64,000 nucleotides of DNA from Phormidesmis priestleyi ULC007 (GCF_001895925.1 NZ_MPPI01000004.1:145343-209342), one strand, 5' to 3'. Shown: positions 1 to 9,516, counted from the stretch's first letter. Program-made: numbers and translations. The notes: a model not told the origin generated them from the letters alone.

Positions 1-1
1 A

Positions 2-328
2 GAAATGGAACTGCTCAGTCACTATCTACGAGAAAGTGGCTATGCAGTGATCAACGCGATTAGTGCCAAAGAAGCGCTCAATAAAGCGATCGAGCTTAAA
101 CCCGATGTGATCGTTACCGATGTGGTAATGCCCGGAATGAGCGGCTTTGAGCTATGTCGTAGCTTAAAAAAACACCCCGAAACTGAAAAAGTGCCGATCA
201 TTATCTGCACGTCAAAAGGTCAAGAAATCGATCGCCTTTGGGGAATGCGGCAAGGGGCAGATGTCTACATCACTAAACCCTTTACGCGAGAACAGTTGGT
301 GCGCGCCGTTCGCTCAGTAGGAGGATAA
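2..328 (+). CDS. Response regulator receiver protein (PilH/PixH-type), 5' partial
   Basis: Single CheY-like receiver domain with nothing fused to it. The visible part has the phosphoacceptor stretch VTDVVMPGMSGFE, the switch threonine in IIICTSK and the conserved lysine in YITKPF. The frame stays open to the window edge, and the codons before the first ATG read like the usual RE-M-E-LL of this family, so the true start lies upstream and the protein misses roughly ten N-terminal residues. The stop TAA is followed immediately by the ATG of the CheW-like gene, so both are on one transcript. In cyanobacterial pil/pix operons this slot is the second small regulator (PilH/PixH), which modulates type IV pilus-driven motility. 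The role is inferred from family and gene order. Confidence 0.88.
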   Translation, partial: EMELLSHYLRESGYAVINAISAKEALNKAIELKPDVIVTDVVMPGMSGFELCRSLKKHPETEKVPIIICTSKGQEIDRLWGMRQGADVYITKPFTREQLVRAVRSVGG

Positions 329-826
329 ATGGTTTCTTCATCGCTAACGCTCACCTCGACTCGATCGCCAAAAGCCACCGGAGATGCTTATCTCAAATTT
401 GAGTTGGGGCGAGGCATTCAAGCAATTTTTTTAATGAAGCAGGTGCAAGAAGTGCTGGTTTTGCCGCCACACCGATTGACTGCCATGCCCAATATGTCCG
501 CTTGCCTGTTGGGACTTACCAATCGCCGCAGTCGCGTGCTTTGGGTGATGGATCTCGCCAAAATGTTAGAGATCGGAGCGCTCGACCCCAGCCCACAGCA
601 ATATGATTTGGTGATTCTTCGCACTCACACGATGAGCGTGGCAGTAGCAGTGCGGCAAGTAGAAGGGATTCTTTGGGTTGCACCCGAAACGCTGCAACCG
701 CCGCCTCTTCATATTGCGACAAACTTGATTCCTTATTTGCGCGGCTGCATGGTGCAGTCTCAAGACATTCTTTTAGCCTTAGATGCCGAAGCTATTGTGC
801 AGTCTCCCGTTTTGCAAGGACATTGA
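329..826 (+). CDS. CheW-like adaptor (PilI/PixI-type)
   Basis: 165-residue protein consisting of one CheW/SH3-like domain: FELGRGIQAIFLMKQVQEVLVLP near the start, LLGLTNRRSRVLWVMDLAKMLE in the middle and a VEGILWVAPE strand after it. It would couple the downstream receptor to the CheA kinase. The ATG directly abuts the stop of the receiver gene and is preceded by GGAGGA, a strong ribosome-binding site inside the previous gene's last codons. Order regulator-CheW-receptor-CheA matches pilH-I-J-L / pixH-I-J-L. Confidence is high for the family and lower for which of the several cyanobacterial paralogous systems this is. Confidence 0.88.
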   Translation: MVSSSLTLTSTRSPKATGDAYLKFELGRGIQAIFLMKQVQEVLVLPPHRLTAMPNMSACLLGLTNRRSRVLWVMDLAKMLEIGALDPSPQQYDLVILRTHTMSVAVAVRQVEGILWVAPETLQPPPLHIATNLIPYLRGCMVQSQDILLALDAEAIVQSPVLQGH

Positions 827-870
827 GCTGCTGACGATCGTGGATTGAACAATATTGGTTACTTGCAATG

Positions 871-1012
871 GTGTGAATTCGACGACTTCGTTACCAGTCT
901 ATCGCGCCCCCTAAATCCCCCAAAATTGGGGGACTTCAAGCCAAAATTTCCGTTTCAAAGTCCCCCAGAATGGGGGATTTAGGGGGCAGAAGCCGCTCTT
1001 GACGAAGCAATG
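871..1012. repeat. CCCCCTAAATCCCCC-type palindromic element, degenerate copy
   Basis: The core at 905-987 is CCCCCTAAATCCCCC... paired with GGGGGATTTAGGGGG. Flanks resemble the ends of the full copies at 7191 and 60151 (GTGAATTC on the left, GCAGAAGCCGCT and ACGAAGC on the right), but the outer terminal repeats are lost. It fills the space between the CheW and receptor genes. A second short hairpin, ACACGGCAGTGCCATGTCCC at 1020-1039, follows directly and recurs in variant form near 20440. Confidence 0.7.
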
Positions 1013-1109
1013 GAAACGGACACGGCAGTGCCATGTCCCTACGATTTCAATATCAGGTTGTGTGCATCATGTTCTACTCACTTCATTACTGGGTTAAGAG
1101 AGTTATTTC

Positions 1110-3902
1110 ATGGTTGATCAGATTAACACAGCAAAGAACAGCGCTCCCGTATCGAGTTCGTCACAACTTCCTAGCATCGATTTAGCGTCGCCGATCGCTG
1201 ATTCTGCAAATCGTGCCCCTAAGCCGAATCGAGTTTCTGGGTTTAGGCGAACGAGTTTGAGAACAAAAGCAACTGCGATCGCACTGGCGATCGGAACGCT
1301 GCCCGTGTTAGGAATCGGAGCAATCTCCTACTATTTTGCAGACAAAGCCGTTAAAGAACAAATTGTCACCATGCAGCAATCTAGCGCAGTTGGGCTGTCA
1401 GATAAACTGAATCGATTTATGTTGGATCGCTATGGAGATGTGCAAGTTTTAGCCCGACTGCCCGTGCTGAATAATGCCAAACTCAAAGAAGTCATTTCAG
1501 TTGAAGAAAAGCAAGCCGTGCTGACCCAGGTCGTGGATACCTACAACATCTATGAAAGCGTTGCAGTGATGGATTTAGACGGAAATCCGATTCTGCAATC
1601 GAAAGGAGAAAAGCTACCAAACCAGCGAGATAAAGCTTATTTTCAGGCAGTCTTTCGGGGCGATAGCCCTTATATTGAGCGAAACGTTGCCTCTAGTCTA
1701 GAAAAAGATGCTGCGGTTTATATTGCCGCTCCCGTTAGAGATAGCGTTACAGGTAAAACGATCGCAATTGTTCGCACGGTGATTCCGCTTCAACGCTTAG
1801 AGGATGTGATTCAAGACTTTCAGACCTACGGCAGAGATTATGATGTTGCAGACTCGACCGGAAAGCTATTTCTAGCAACCAACAAAAAGCATTTAGGGGA
1901 AGAGGGGCGATCGCGTTTTCCAGGTTTAGATCGGCTGCAATCGAACAGAGCGATCGACAGTTTTGTGACCGTTGATCCAACAAGCAATGCCGAAGCGTTG
2001 GTGAGTTACGCGCCACCGATGAATCTAGAAGGGCTGCCCTCCCTCGATTGGGAGGTGATGTTGGCATCGGATACGGCGACTGCGTTTGCGCCTCAAAGGG
2101 GGCTGGCAGTCACTCTAGCGGTCGGAACTTGGTTAACCACTCTGTTAGTAGGTGCTATTGCTGCCGCGATCGCGAGACGGGCAACTCGTCCAGTTTTAGA
2201 GGCAACTGAGGCGGTCGAAAAACTAGGACAGGGCGCATTAACGACTCGCATCAAAGTGGTCGGAGACGACGAACTCGCGAGCCTGGGTTTTAACATCAAT
2301 CAAATGGCAGAGCAACTGCAAAACTTATTACAGCGACAAAGCGATCATGCAATGCGAACGCAATTGTTGAGCAACATCATTGTCAACGTCAGAAAGTCAC
2401 TCAACTTTGATGATATTCTGCAAACGAGTGTCTCAGAAGTGCGAGAGTTTCTCAAGGTCGATCGCGTTGTGATCTACCGCTTTCATGACGATTGGTTGAG
2501 CGGCACGATTACGGCTGAGTCGGTTGTGCCGGGCTGGGTGAAAGCATTGGGCAAAATTGTTGACGATCCATTAGCTCTGGGAGATGTCGATCGCTATCGC
2601 ACTGGGCAAGTTTGGGCAGTAGAAGACGTGCAGAATGCTGATCTAACACTCTGTCACTGTGAGATTTTAGAGCGCTTAGAAGTCAAGGCAAACATCGTTG
2701 CGCCGATTCTGCGAAACCAAGAACTAATTGGATTAATTTGCGCTCATCAATGCGCTAACACTCGCAAATGGACTCCTGAAGAAATCGACTTCTTCACCCA
2801 ACTCGCCACTCAGATCGGGTTCGCATTGGATCAAGCTTCTCTGTTAGAACAAGCCAACGAGTCGCGACAACAAGCCGAAGATCTTTCAGAAGAACGCCGT
2901 CAGCAGAAAGAGGATCTGCAATTTCAGTTGCTCAATTTGCTGGGAGAGGTCGAAGGAGCCGTTCATGGTGATCTAACCGTTCGGGCAGATGTGACTGCTG
3001 GAGAAATCGGCACCGTTGCCGACTTTTTTAACTCGATCGTCGAAAGTCTCCGGCAAATTGTGACTCAGGTTAAGCAAGCCGCCACCCAAGTCAACGATGC
3101 GCTGGGCAGCGATGAACAATCAGTTCGCACGCTTTCAGAGCAAGCAACACAGCAAGCCGAAGAAACTACTCGAACACTTAACTCGGTTGAGGCGATGGTG
3201 CGATCGATTCAGGCGGTGTCAGACAGCGCTCTTCAAGCCGCAGACGTAGCGCGAACTGCCTCCGAAACAGCAGCAGAGGGCGGCATGGCGATGGATTTAA
3301 CCGTACACAATATTCTCAGTCTGCGAGAAACGATCGGAGAAACGGCAAAGAAAGTCAAACGCTTGGGCGAGTCGTCACAGCAGATTTCGAGAGTCGTGTC
3401 TTTGATTAATCAAATCGCGCTACAAACCAATCTCTTAGCCATCAACGCCGGAATCGAGGCAGCACGGGCTGGAGAAGAGAGTCAGGGTTTTGCAGTGGTT
3501 GCCGAAGAAGTCGGAGAATTGGCGGCACGATCGGCGGCTGCTACCCGCGAAATCGAGCAAATTGTAGCAACAATTCAGCGCGAAACGAGCGAAGTAGTAG
3601 ACGCAATGGAAGCGGGCACGACTCAAGTGGTCGAAGGCACTCGCCTCGTCGGTAACGCCAAGCAAAGTCTAGAGCAAATTCTGGCAGTGTCTCTTCAAAT
3701 TGACGACTTAGTGCGATCGATTTCTGACGCAACAGTGTCTCAAGTCGAAACCTCGCAAGCGGTCACTAGTCTGATGCAAGACGTAGTAGAAGTCGCGGGG
3801 CGCACGTCAAATTCGTCGCTTCAGGTGTCGCGATCGTTGCGCCAAACTGTTGAAGTGGCGCGAGAGCTACAATTCTCAGTCGAAACGTTCAAAGTCAACT
3901 AA
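1110..3902 (+). CDS. Methyl-accepting chemotaxis receptor with Cache, HAMP and bilin-type GAF domains (PixJ/PilJ-like)
   Basis: 930 residues. A membrane segment lies around residues 52-76 (ATAIALAIGTLPVLGIGAIS), then an extracytoplasmic Cache-like region to about 325, a second membrane segment near 332-352, HAMP (RRATRPVLEATEAVEKL), GAF about 430-590, and a C-terminal signalling domain with the hairpin tip NQIALQTNLLAINAGIEAAR. The GAF domain has Cys515-His516 in LTLCHCEILERLEVKANI, the position that binds the bilin in PixJ-type cyanobacteriochromes. The second, DxCF cysteine is absent (the loop reads DDPLALGD). It is therefore a candidate phototaxis receptor; chromophore binding is inferred, not shown. 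Start ATG at 1110 has no strong Shine-Dalgarno. It lies between cheW and cheA in the pil/pix order. Confidence 0.9.
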   Translation: MVDQINTAKNSAPVSSSSQLPSIDLASPIADSANRAPKPNRVSGFRRTSLRTKATAIALAIGTLPVLGIGAISYYFADKAVKEQIVTMQQSSAVGLSDKLNRFMLDRYGDVQVLARLPVLNNAKLKEVISVEEKQAVLTQVVDTYNIYESVAVMDLDGNPILQSKGEKLPNQRDKAYFQAVFRGDSPYIERNVASSLEKDAAVYIAAPVRDSVTGKTIAIVRTVIPLQRLEDVIQDFQTYGRDYDVADSTGKLFLATNKKHLGEEGRSRFPGLDRLQSNRAIDSFVTVDPTSNAEALVSYAPPMNLEGLPSLDWEVMLASDTATAFAPQRGLAVTLAVGTWLTTLLVGAIAAAIARRATRPVLEATEAVEKLGQGALTTRIKVVGDDELASLGFNINQMAEQLQNLLQRQSDHAMRTQLLSNIIVNVRKSLNFDDILQTSVSEVREFLKVDRVVIYRFHDDWLSGTITAESVVPGWVKALGKIVDDPLALGDVDRYRTGQVWAVEDVQNADLTLCHCEILERLEVKANIVAPILRNQELIGLICAHQCANTRKWTPEEIDFFTQLATQIGFALDQASLLEQANESRQQAEDLSEERRQQKEDLQFQLLNLLGEVEGAVHGDLTVRADVTAGEIGTVADFFNSIVESLRQIVTQVKQAATQVNDALGSDEQSVRTLSEQATQQAEETTRTLNSVEAMVRSIQAVSDSALQAADVARTASETAAEGGMAMDLTVHNILSLRETIGETAKKVKRLGESSQQISRVVSLINQIALQTNLLAINAGIEAARAGEESQGFAVVAEEVGELAARSAAATREIEQIVATIQRETSEVVDAMEAGTTQVVEGTRLVGNAKQSLEQILAVSLQIDDLVRSISDATVSQVETSQAVTSLMQDVVEVAGRTSNSSLQVSRSLRQTVEVARELQFSVETFKVN

Positions 3903-3953
3903 ACGCTGATGGATGGAGACTGAAATTAAAACGTTGCTGAAAAGGCTTGAATA

Positions 3954-4024
3954 CGCCCCCTAGCCCCCAATTCTGGGGGAACAAGACTGTTCAAAGTCCC
4001 TCAGAATTGGGGGATTTAGGGGGC
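3954..4024. repeat. CCCCCTAGCCCCC-type palindromic core, short copy
   Basis: Inverted repeat CCCCCTAGCCCCCAATTCTGG against TCAGAATTGGGGGATTTAGGGGG between the receptor and kinase genes. It shares the core of the dispersed family at 905, 7230, 32705, 39710 and 60205 but has neither terminal inverted repeat. It could act as a processing or attenuation hairpin in the operon transcript; that is only inference. Confidence 0.65.
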
Positions 4025-4116
4025 GAGAGGATGACAATGACTTAACGATTCATCCCGGCATTCAGCAATGACATTCATCGCATCTTTCATCCTTGATTCT
4101 TCACCCTTTAACGCCT

Positions 4117-7100
4117 ATGTCACACGCTAAGGAACTTGAAATTCGTCGCCAGTTCCTCGATGAAGCGCAGGAATATCTAGATGCGCTCGATGCCGCTTTG
4201 ATCGGTCTGGCAGATAATCGAGTCGATACTCAAAAAATCAATGCGGCATTGCGAGCAATCCACTCGATTAAGGGAGGAGCCGGAATGATGGGATTTACTG
4301 TCTTAAGTGATCTGGCTCATCGTCTCGAAGACTCGTTTAAAGTCTTAAAAGTCGAGAAAGCGATCGCGGTCGATTTTCAACTCGAAACGCTCTTGCTGAC
4401 AGCAGTTGATGTGCTGCGTCGAGTGATTGAGTACGATCGTCACAATGCTGCGATCGATCCTCAATGGTTGAACATCGAAGTTGACCCGCTATTTGAACAA
4501 CTCCACAAACAGTTAGGCGACCCGCAGGATGAAAATGCAGCATCGGTGTTGTCACCCGAAGACGGGCAAGATATTGTGCCGCTGCTGTTTGAAACTGAGG
4601 TTGAAGGCTGTCTCCAGCGATTAGAGGGGGTGTTGGCAACGCCCGATCAGCCTTGTCTGCAAGAAGAACTTACCATCTTGGCGCAGGAGTTGGGCGGCTT
4701 AGGAGAAATGCTGCAACTGCCTGCCTTTGTTCGCCTGTGTGCATCAGTAACGTACAGCTTAGAGGTAGATGTCAGCAATGTGAGCGCGATCGCCGAGTCT
4801 GCACTGCAATCATGGAGACGCACTCAAGCCCTCGTCATGATCGGACAGTATGATCAAATTCCAGAGGCGATCGCGCTGGCTCCCGAAATAGTAATCGGAG
4901 AGAATCAAGACCTCACATCATTTAATCTGGCTGCTGAGGACGAATTTAGCTGGCAAGATGCCGCAACTGTGGAGCAAGATTCCTTCGGCGAATCCGATGA
5001 GAGTGAATCAATTCCCGATTGGTATGTAGCAGCGCTAGAAACCGATTCGGTTGCGGTCGATGATGCGGGCTACACCGAATTTCAACCTGCGGCACGATCG
5101 CTGATCGGAGAAAGCCAGGTTTCAGACTTTAAAGTGCTAGATGGGTTAGCAGATGGCGATATTGCACCTCCCGAAGAGGATCTAGATACAACAGTTCGAG
5201 TTCCGGTCAGGCAGCTAAACCAGCTTAATGATCTATTTGGCGAACTAACCATCGATCGCAACGGCTTAGATCTTTATATCAAACGTCTCCGCAATTTAAA
5301 TCAACAGCTACACGATCGGGTTAAAGCCCTCGATCACGTCAACGAAAAAATGCGAGACGTTTACGATAAATCTGTTTTTGACTCTGATTTATCGATCTCT
5401 CTATCGGGATTAAGACTACTAGCTGGAACTTCTAGCAACGAGAACGCTAATAATTCTAAGCAAGCGTTGAAATCCAAAACCCAAAACCTAAAATCAGATT
5501 TTGATTCACTAGAATTAGATCGCTACAATGATCTCCACCTATTATCGCAACAGGTAATGGAGACGATCGTGCAAATTCAAGAAGTCAGCCAAGACATAGA
5601 ACTGAGTTTAGACGACACCGAACAAACTACTCGATCGCTCAACAAAACCGCCAAACAATTGCAATCAGGGTTGTCGCAACTGCGGATGCGTCCCCTATCA
5701 GATATAGTCGATCGCTTCCCGCGTGCCCTGAGAGAACTCTCGCTCCAGCATGGAAAACAGGTGACACTCAAAGTTGCGGGTAACAACACTCTCATCGATC
5801 GCAACATTCTCGAAACGCTAAATGATCCCTTAATGCACTTGCTTCGCAACGCCTTTGATCACGGGATCGAGAATGCTGAAACGCGCCAGGCAAGAGGGAA
5901 ATCAGCCGAAGGCTCGATCGAGATTCGCGCCACTCATCAAGGCAGCCGCACGATTATTACTGTTCGAGATGACGGTGAAGGGATTGCGATCGAGAAGATT
6001 CGCGATCGAGCCGAACAAATGGGACTTGACCCAACATTGTTAGCTTCTGCCAGTGACGAAGAGTTGCTCTCTCTGATCTTTGAACCCGGATTTAGCACCA
6101 GCGATCGAGTGACAACGCTTTCGGGACGCGGAGTCGGCATGGATGTCGTCAGAAATAATCTCAAACAAATTCGAGGCGAAATTAAGGTCAACACTCAGCC
6201 AGGTCTGGGCACAACCTTTACGCTTTCGGTGCCCTTCACACTTTCAACCGTGCGCGTCTTGCTGGCTGAAAGCAACGGGATGCTGCTGGCGTTTCCGACC
6301 GAAGTGATCGAAGAAATGTCACTGCTTAAACCAGAGCAAATCTTGCAAACCGCAGGCAGCGAAATGCTCAACTGGCACGGTCAGATCTTGCAGTTTGTGC
6401 GGCTACAGCGCTGGCTGAGTTTCAACTGTCCTCGTCAACCCCACGGCTTTGAAACGCCCCCGACCATCACCTCGACCAGCGTGATCATTGCTAATCACGG
6501 CAGTCAGCGAGTTGGGCTGCAAATCGATCGCTGTTGGGGTGAACAAGAAGCCACGATTCGACGCATTAATGGCACACTGCCTCTGCCACCTGGATTTAGT
6601 AGCTGCACCATTTTGGGCAATGGGCGCGTCGTGCCTCTGGTCAGCCTCTCAGAACTGCTGCGCTGGATCACTAGCTACGAGCGCACCGAGCCGCCAATGC
6701 CCAGTCTTCCGTCTCTAGAGTCAACTCCTACCTCGTTTTTATCGGCAGCGATGGGCAACCAGCCCGCCACGATTTTGGTAGTCGATGACTCGATTAACGT
6801 CCGGCGCTTTTTAGCATTGACGCTAGAACGGGCAGGCTATCGAGTCGAGCAAGCCAAAGACGGACAAGATGCGCTCGATCGCTTAGAAAATGGTTCATCA
6901 GTGCAGGCAGTCGTTTGCGATATTGAAATGCCGCGTCTAGATGGCTATGGCTTGTTGGCAAAGCTGAGAGCCAACCCCGATTTAGAAAGATTGCCCGTCA
7001 CAATGTTGTCTTCTCGCAGCAGTGAAAAGCACCGCCAGTTAGCGATGAATTTAGGCGCAAATGCCTACTTTTCCAAGCCTTATAACGAGCAGGTGTTGCT

Positions 7101-7140
7101 GCGAACCTTAGAGCAATTAGTCACACCCGCCGCCGTTTAG
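4117..7140 (+). CDS. CheA-type hybrid histidine kinase (PilL/PixL-like)
   Basis: 1007 residues from the ATG (MSHAKELEIRRQFLDEA); an in-frame TTG at 4093 is a weaker alternative. Order: N-terminal Hpt domain with phosphoacceptor His49 in AIHSIKGGAGMMGF; acidic linker; dimerisation helices; HATPase with the N box LLRNAFDHGIE, G1 DDGEGIA and G2 GRGVGMDVV; CheW-like regulatory domain (FTLSTVRVLLAESNGMLLAFP); C-terminal receiver beginning ILVVDDSINVRRF with phosphoacceptor Asp935 in VCDIEMP. It would phosphorylate the small regulators of the same operon and so control type IV pilus motility. It closes the operon; an inserted MITE follows at 7191. Confidence 0.92.
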   Translation: MSHAKELEIRRQFLDEAQEYLDALDAALIGLADNRVDTQKINAALRAIHSIKGGAGMMGFTVLSDLAHRLEDSFKVLKVEKAIAVDFQLETLLLTAVDVLRRVIEYDRHNAAIDPQWLNIEVDPLFEQLHKQLGDPQDENAASVLSPEDGQDIVPLLFETEVEGCLQRLEGVLATPDQPCLQEELTILAQELGGLGEMLQLPAFVRLCASVTYSLEVDVSNVSAIAESALQSWRRTQALVMIGQYDQIPEAIALAPEIVIGENQDLTSFNLAAEDEFSWQDAATVEQDSFGESDESESIPDWYVAALETDSVAVDDAGYTEFQPAARSLIGESQVSDFKVLDGLADGDIAPPEEDLDTTVRVPVRQLNQLNDLFGELTIDRNGLDLYIKRLRNLNQQLHDRVKALDHVNEKMRDVYDKSVFDSDLSISLSGLRLLAGTSSNENANNSKQALKSKTQNLKSDFDSLELDRYNDLHLLSQQVMETIVQIQEVSQDIELSLDDTEQTTRSLNKTAKQLQSGLSQLRMRPLSDIVDRFPRALRELSLQHGKQVTLKVAGNNTLIDRNILETLNDPLMHLLRNAFDHGIENAETRQARGKSAEGSIEIRATHQGSRTIITVRDDGEGIAIEKIRDRAEQMGLDPTLLASASDEELLSLIFEPGFSTSDRVTTLSGRGVGMDVVRNNLKQIRGEIKVNTQPGLGTTFTLSVPFTLSTVRVLLAESNGMLLAFPTEVIEEMSLLKPEQILQTAGSEMLNWHGQILQFVRLQRWLSFNCPRQPHGFETPPTITSTSVIIANHGSQRVGLQIDRCWGEQEATIRRINGTLPLPPGFSSCTILGNGRVVPLVSLSELLRWITSYERTEPPMPSLPSLESTPTSFLSAAMGNQPATILVVDDSINVRRFLALTLERAGYRVEQAKDGQDALDRLENGSSVQAVVCDIEMPRLDGYGLLAKLRANPDLERLPVTMLSSRSSEKHRQLAMNLGANAYFSKPYNEQVLLRTLEQLVTPAAV

Positions 7141-7180
7141 AGAAGTAACTGTAAAACCCTTTTGAGCCAGATGCTATTCT

Positions 7181-7374
7181 TTATCAGGTTAACGTCAGTT
7201 CGACTGAAGTAGTTCGCTCCACTTGTGAATTCGGGCAGCCCCCTAAATCCCCCAATTTTGGGGGACTTCAAGCCAAAATTTCCGGTTCAAAGTCCCCCAG
7301 AATGGGGGATTTAGGGGGCAGAAGCCGCTGACAACGAAGCGAAAAAACTCGTCGAACTGACGTTTTATCAGGTT
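7181..7374. mobile_element. 174-bp MITE with 14-bp terminal inverted repeats and 10-bp target duplication
   Basis: The element spans 7191-7364. Its ends are perfect inverted repeats AACGTCAGTTCGAC and GTCGAACTGACGTT. It is flanked on both sides by TTATCAGGTT (7181-7190 and 7365-7374), which I read as the target site duplication. The interior holds the CCCCCTAAATCCCCC / GGGGGATTTAGGGGG palindrome. It has no coding capacity, so it must be moved by a transposase elsewhere. It lies between the cheA-type gene and birA. Confidence 0.9.
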
Positions 7375-7389
7375 CAAGAGTTGAGCATC

Positions 7390-8178
7390 ATGGACGATTC
7401 TATATCTGCTGCCGCCCCTTTGCCGCCGTGGTTAAAGTGGCTAGAAAGTTGTTCGAGTACCAACACTTGGGCGATCGAGCACTTAGCCCAACTCGATCAC
7501 GGCACAGTCGTCTTTACGCGTCACCAAACTCACGGGCGCGGGCAAAACGGGCGCGTCTGGTACTCGCCTCCTGGCGTATTGACGTTGAGTGTGGTGCTCG
7601 ATCGCATCCCCGCCACCCAACTATCTGGATTCAGCCTGATCGCAGGACTAGCTGTGATCTATGCGATCGAAGATTTGGTTCCAGGTTTGCAGAATCAGTT
7701 GCGCTTAAAATGGACAAACGATGTGTGGTTAAATCAACGCAAGTTAGCTGGAGTTTTGTGTGAGGGCGTGACGAGTAACTTAAGCAATGGTACTAAACTG
7801 GTCGTAGGAATTGGTCTAAATCACCATGCTGACTTTACAAGTTTAGAGATTAGCACAATTAGAAATCCAGCTAGTCTTCACGAAGTTGTTCCCATTGTTC
7901 CTAATGAGATTCTAATATTGGAGAAATTACGTCACTATCTGTTGCAAACCGCCGGACTTTTACAATCATCGCAGCATTCATCTTGTTTTTCTGTTCTATT
8001 GTCTGCCGTGCGCGATCGCGATGCCTTGTTAGGTAAACAAATCACGATCGAGTTATCTGGAGAGCAGATTTCAGGCGAAGCGATCGGAATTGACGATCGT
8101 GGTTGTCTACGATTACGTCTTTCTGATGGCACCATTCGCACATTCATGTCTGGTCACGTTACTTTTGCATCCGTATGA
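7390..8178 (+). CDS. birA: Biotin--[acetyl-CoA-carboxylase] ligase
   Basis: 262 residues from ATG 7390 (MDDSISAAAPLPPWL); a TTG nine bases upstream is a poorer start. The family marks are ESCSSTNTWA (biotin/ATP site start), the adenylate loop GRGQNGRVWYSPPG, KWTNDVW and KLAGVLCEG, and a C-terminal SH3-like part (LLGKQITIELSGEQISGEAIGI). There is no N-terminal winged helix, so it is a monofunctional ligase rather than an operon repressor. It activates biotin to biotinyl-AMP and transfers it to the carboxyl carrier protein of acetyl-CoA carboxylase. The stop overlaps the ATG of bioA by four bases (ATGA), giving translational coupling of biotin attachment and synthesis genes. Confidence 0.93.
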   Translation: MDDSISAAAPLPPWLKWLESCSSTNTWAIEHLAQLDHGTVVFTRHQTHGRGQNGRVWYSPPGVLTLSVVLDRIPATQLSGFSLIAGLAVIYAIEDLVPGLQNQLRLKWTNDVWLNQRKLAGVLCEGVTSNLSNGTKLVVGIGLNHHADFTSLEISTIRNPASLHEVVPIVPNEILILEKLRHYLLQTAGLLQSSQHSSCFSVLLSAVRDRDALLGKQITIELSGEQISGEAIGIDDRGCLRLRLSDGTIRTFMSGHVTFASV

Positions 8179-9470
8179 ACCTTTCTAACCACGAAACAGA
8201 TTCCCCAATTTGGCGACCTTATACGCAGATGAAAACGACTCCTCCGCCGCTCAAAGTGGTGAAGGGCGAAGGCGTTTGGCTAGAACTCGAAGACGGACGA
8301 CGCATTTTAGATTGCATTTCAAGCTGGTGGGTGACGATTCACGGACACGGACATCCCGCCTTAGCTAAGTCACTTTATCACCAGGCACAGCAGCTAGAAC
8401 AGGTGATTTTTGCCAACTTCACTCATGATCCTGCCGAACAGTTAGCGCGCAAATTACTCACCCATCTGCCCGACGCTTTGACACGAGTCTTTTTCACCGA
8501 CAATGGGTCAACGGCGATCGAAGCTGCCTTAAAAATGGCATATCAATATTGGCTCAACCAGGGAGAAACGAATCGCACTCGGTTTCTAGTGTTTGAGAAA
8601 GGCTATCACGGAGACACGATCGGAGCAATGTCACTCGGAATCGGCTGCTCATGGTGGGAGCCGTTTCGACCGTTGTTAATTGAGATGGATACGGTTCCGT
8701 TTCCTGCCACGTTTGATGACGATCCAGAAGTTGAGATCAAAGAATCACAGGCACTCGAACAGATCGAATCGCTCTTAAAACAAGAAACCTATGCCGGGAT
8801 TTTTATTGAACCTCTGATTCAAGGAGCCGGGGGAATGCGAATGTGTCGCCCCGAATTTCTGCGATCGCTGCAAACGATCGCTCACCAATTCGGAGTGCTG
8901 ATGATCTACGACGAAGTGATGACCGGATTCGGGCGCACCGGAGAGCTATTTGCTTGCTCAAAGTCTGGCACAACTCCCGATATTCTCTGTTTGTCTAAAG
9001 GGCTGTCAGGCGGTTGCTTACCGTTAGCCGTCACACTCGCAACGGAGACAATTTATCAGACATTTTATAGCGACGACGCGAGTAAGATGTTTCTTCACGG
9101 TCATTCCTATACGGGCAATCCGCTGGCGTGCGCTACGGGGCTAACGTCTCTCAACTTGTTAGAGCAAACTCCGCAAAGATTTCGGGCGTTAGAAGCGTTG
9201 CACCGTCGCTATTTAGAGACTTGGCTCAAAGGACATTCTAGAATTGAGCAGATTCGCGTCTGTGGCACGATCGTCGCTATGGAAATCATTACTGATCAAA
9301 CACCAGGCTACTTTAATACGATCGGATCTGAGTTGCGCGATCGCTTCCTAGAGTTGGGGTTTTTCATTCGTCCGCTCGGCAACACGCTTTATTTAATGCC
9401 GCCTTACTGCATTAGCGATCGTGAACTCGAATCGATGTACCAAGTCATTAGCAAAGTGCTTGATACTTGA
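8175..9470 (+). CDS. bioA: Adenosylmethionine--8-amino-7-oxononanoate aminotransferase
   Basis: 431 residues, class III PLP aminotransferase of the BioA type. Visible marks are WRPYTQMK near the N-terminus (typical BioA substrate motif), FTDNGSTAIEAALKMA, the PLP aspartate in MIYDEVMTGFGRTG and the Schiff-base lysine in LCLSKGLSGG, followed by HGHSYTGNPLACA. It converts 7-keto-8-aminopelargonate to 7,8-diaminopelargonate using SAM as the amino donor, in the cytosol. It is coupled to birA by an ATGA overlap. A strong hairpin terminator follows at 9517. Confidence 0.95.
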   Translation: MNLSNHETDSPIWRPYTQMKTTPPPLKVVKGEGVWLELEDGRRILDCISSWWVTIHGHGHPALAKSLYHQAQQLEQVIFANFTHDPAEQLARKLLTHLPDALTRVFFTDNGSTAIEAALKMAYQYWLNQGETNRTRFLVFEKGYHGDTIGAMSLGIGCSWWEPFRPLLIEMDTVPFPATFDDDPEVEIKESQALEQIESLLKQETYAGIFIEPLIQGAGGMRMCRPEFLRSLQTIAHQFGVLMIYDEVMTGFGRTGELFACSKSGTTPDILCLSKGLSGGCLPLAVTLATETIYQTFYSDDASKMFLHGHSYTGNPLACATGLTSLNLLEQTPQRFRALEALHRRYLETWLKGHSRIEQIRVCGTIVAMEIITDQTPGYFNTIGSELRDRFLELGFFIRPLGNTLYLMPPYCISDRELESMYQVISKVLDT

Positions 9471-9516
9471 TCAGCAATACTATGGCTCAAAACGGCGATC
9501 GTTCCTTATCAAAACA

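Noticed and set aside
4653..4853. Alternative-frame ORFs inside the CheA gene and other long coding regions
   Set aside because: They are shadows of real genes on other frames with no starts or family likeness.
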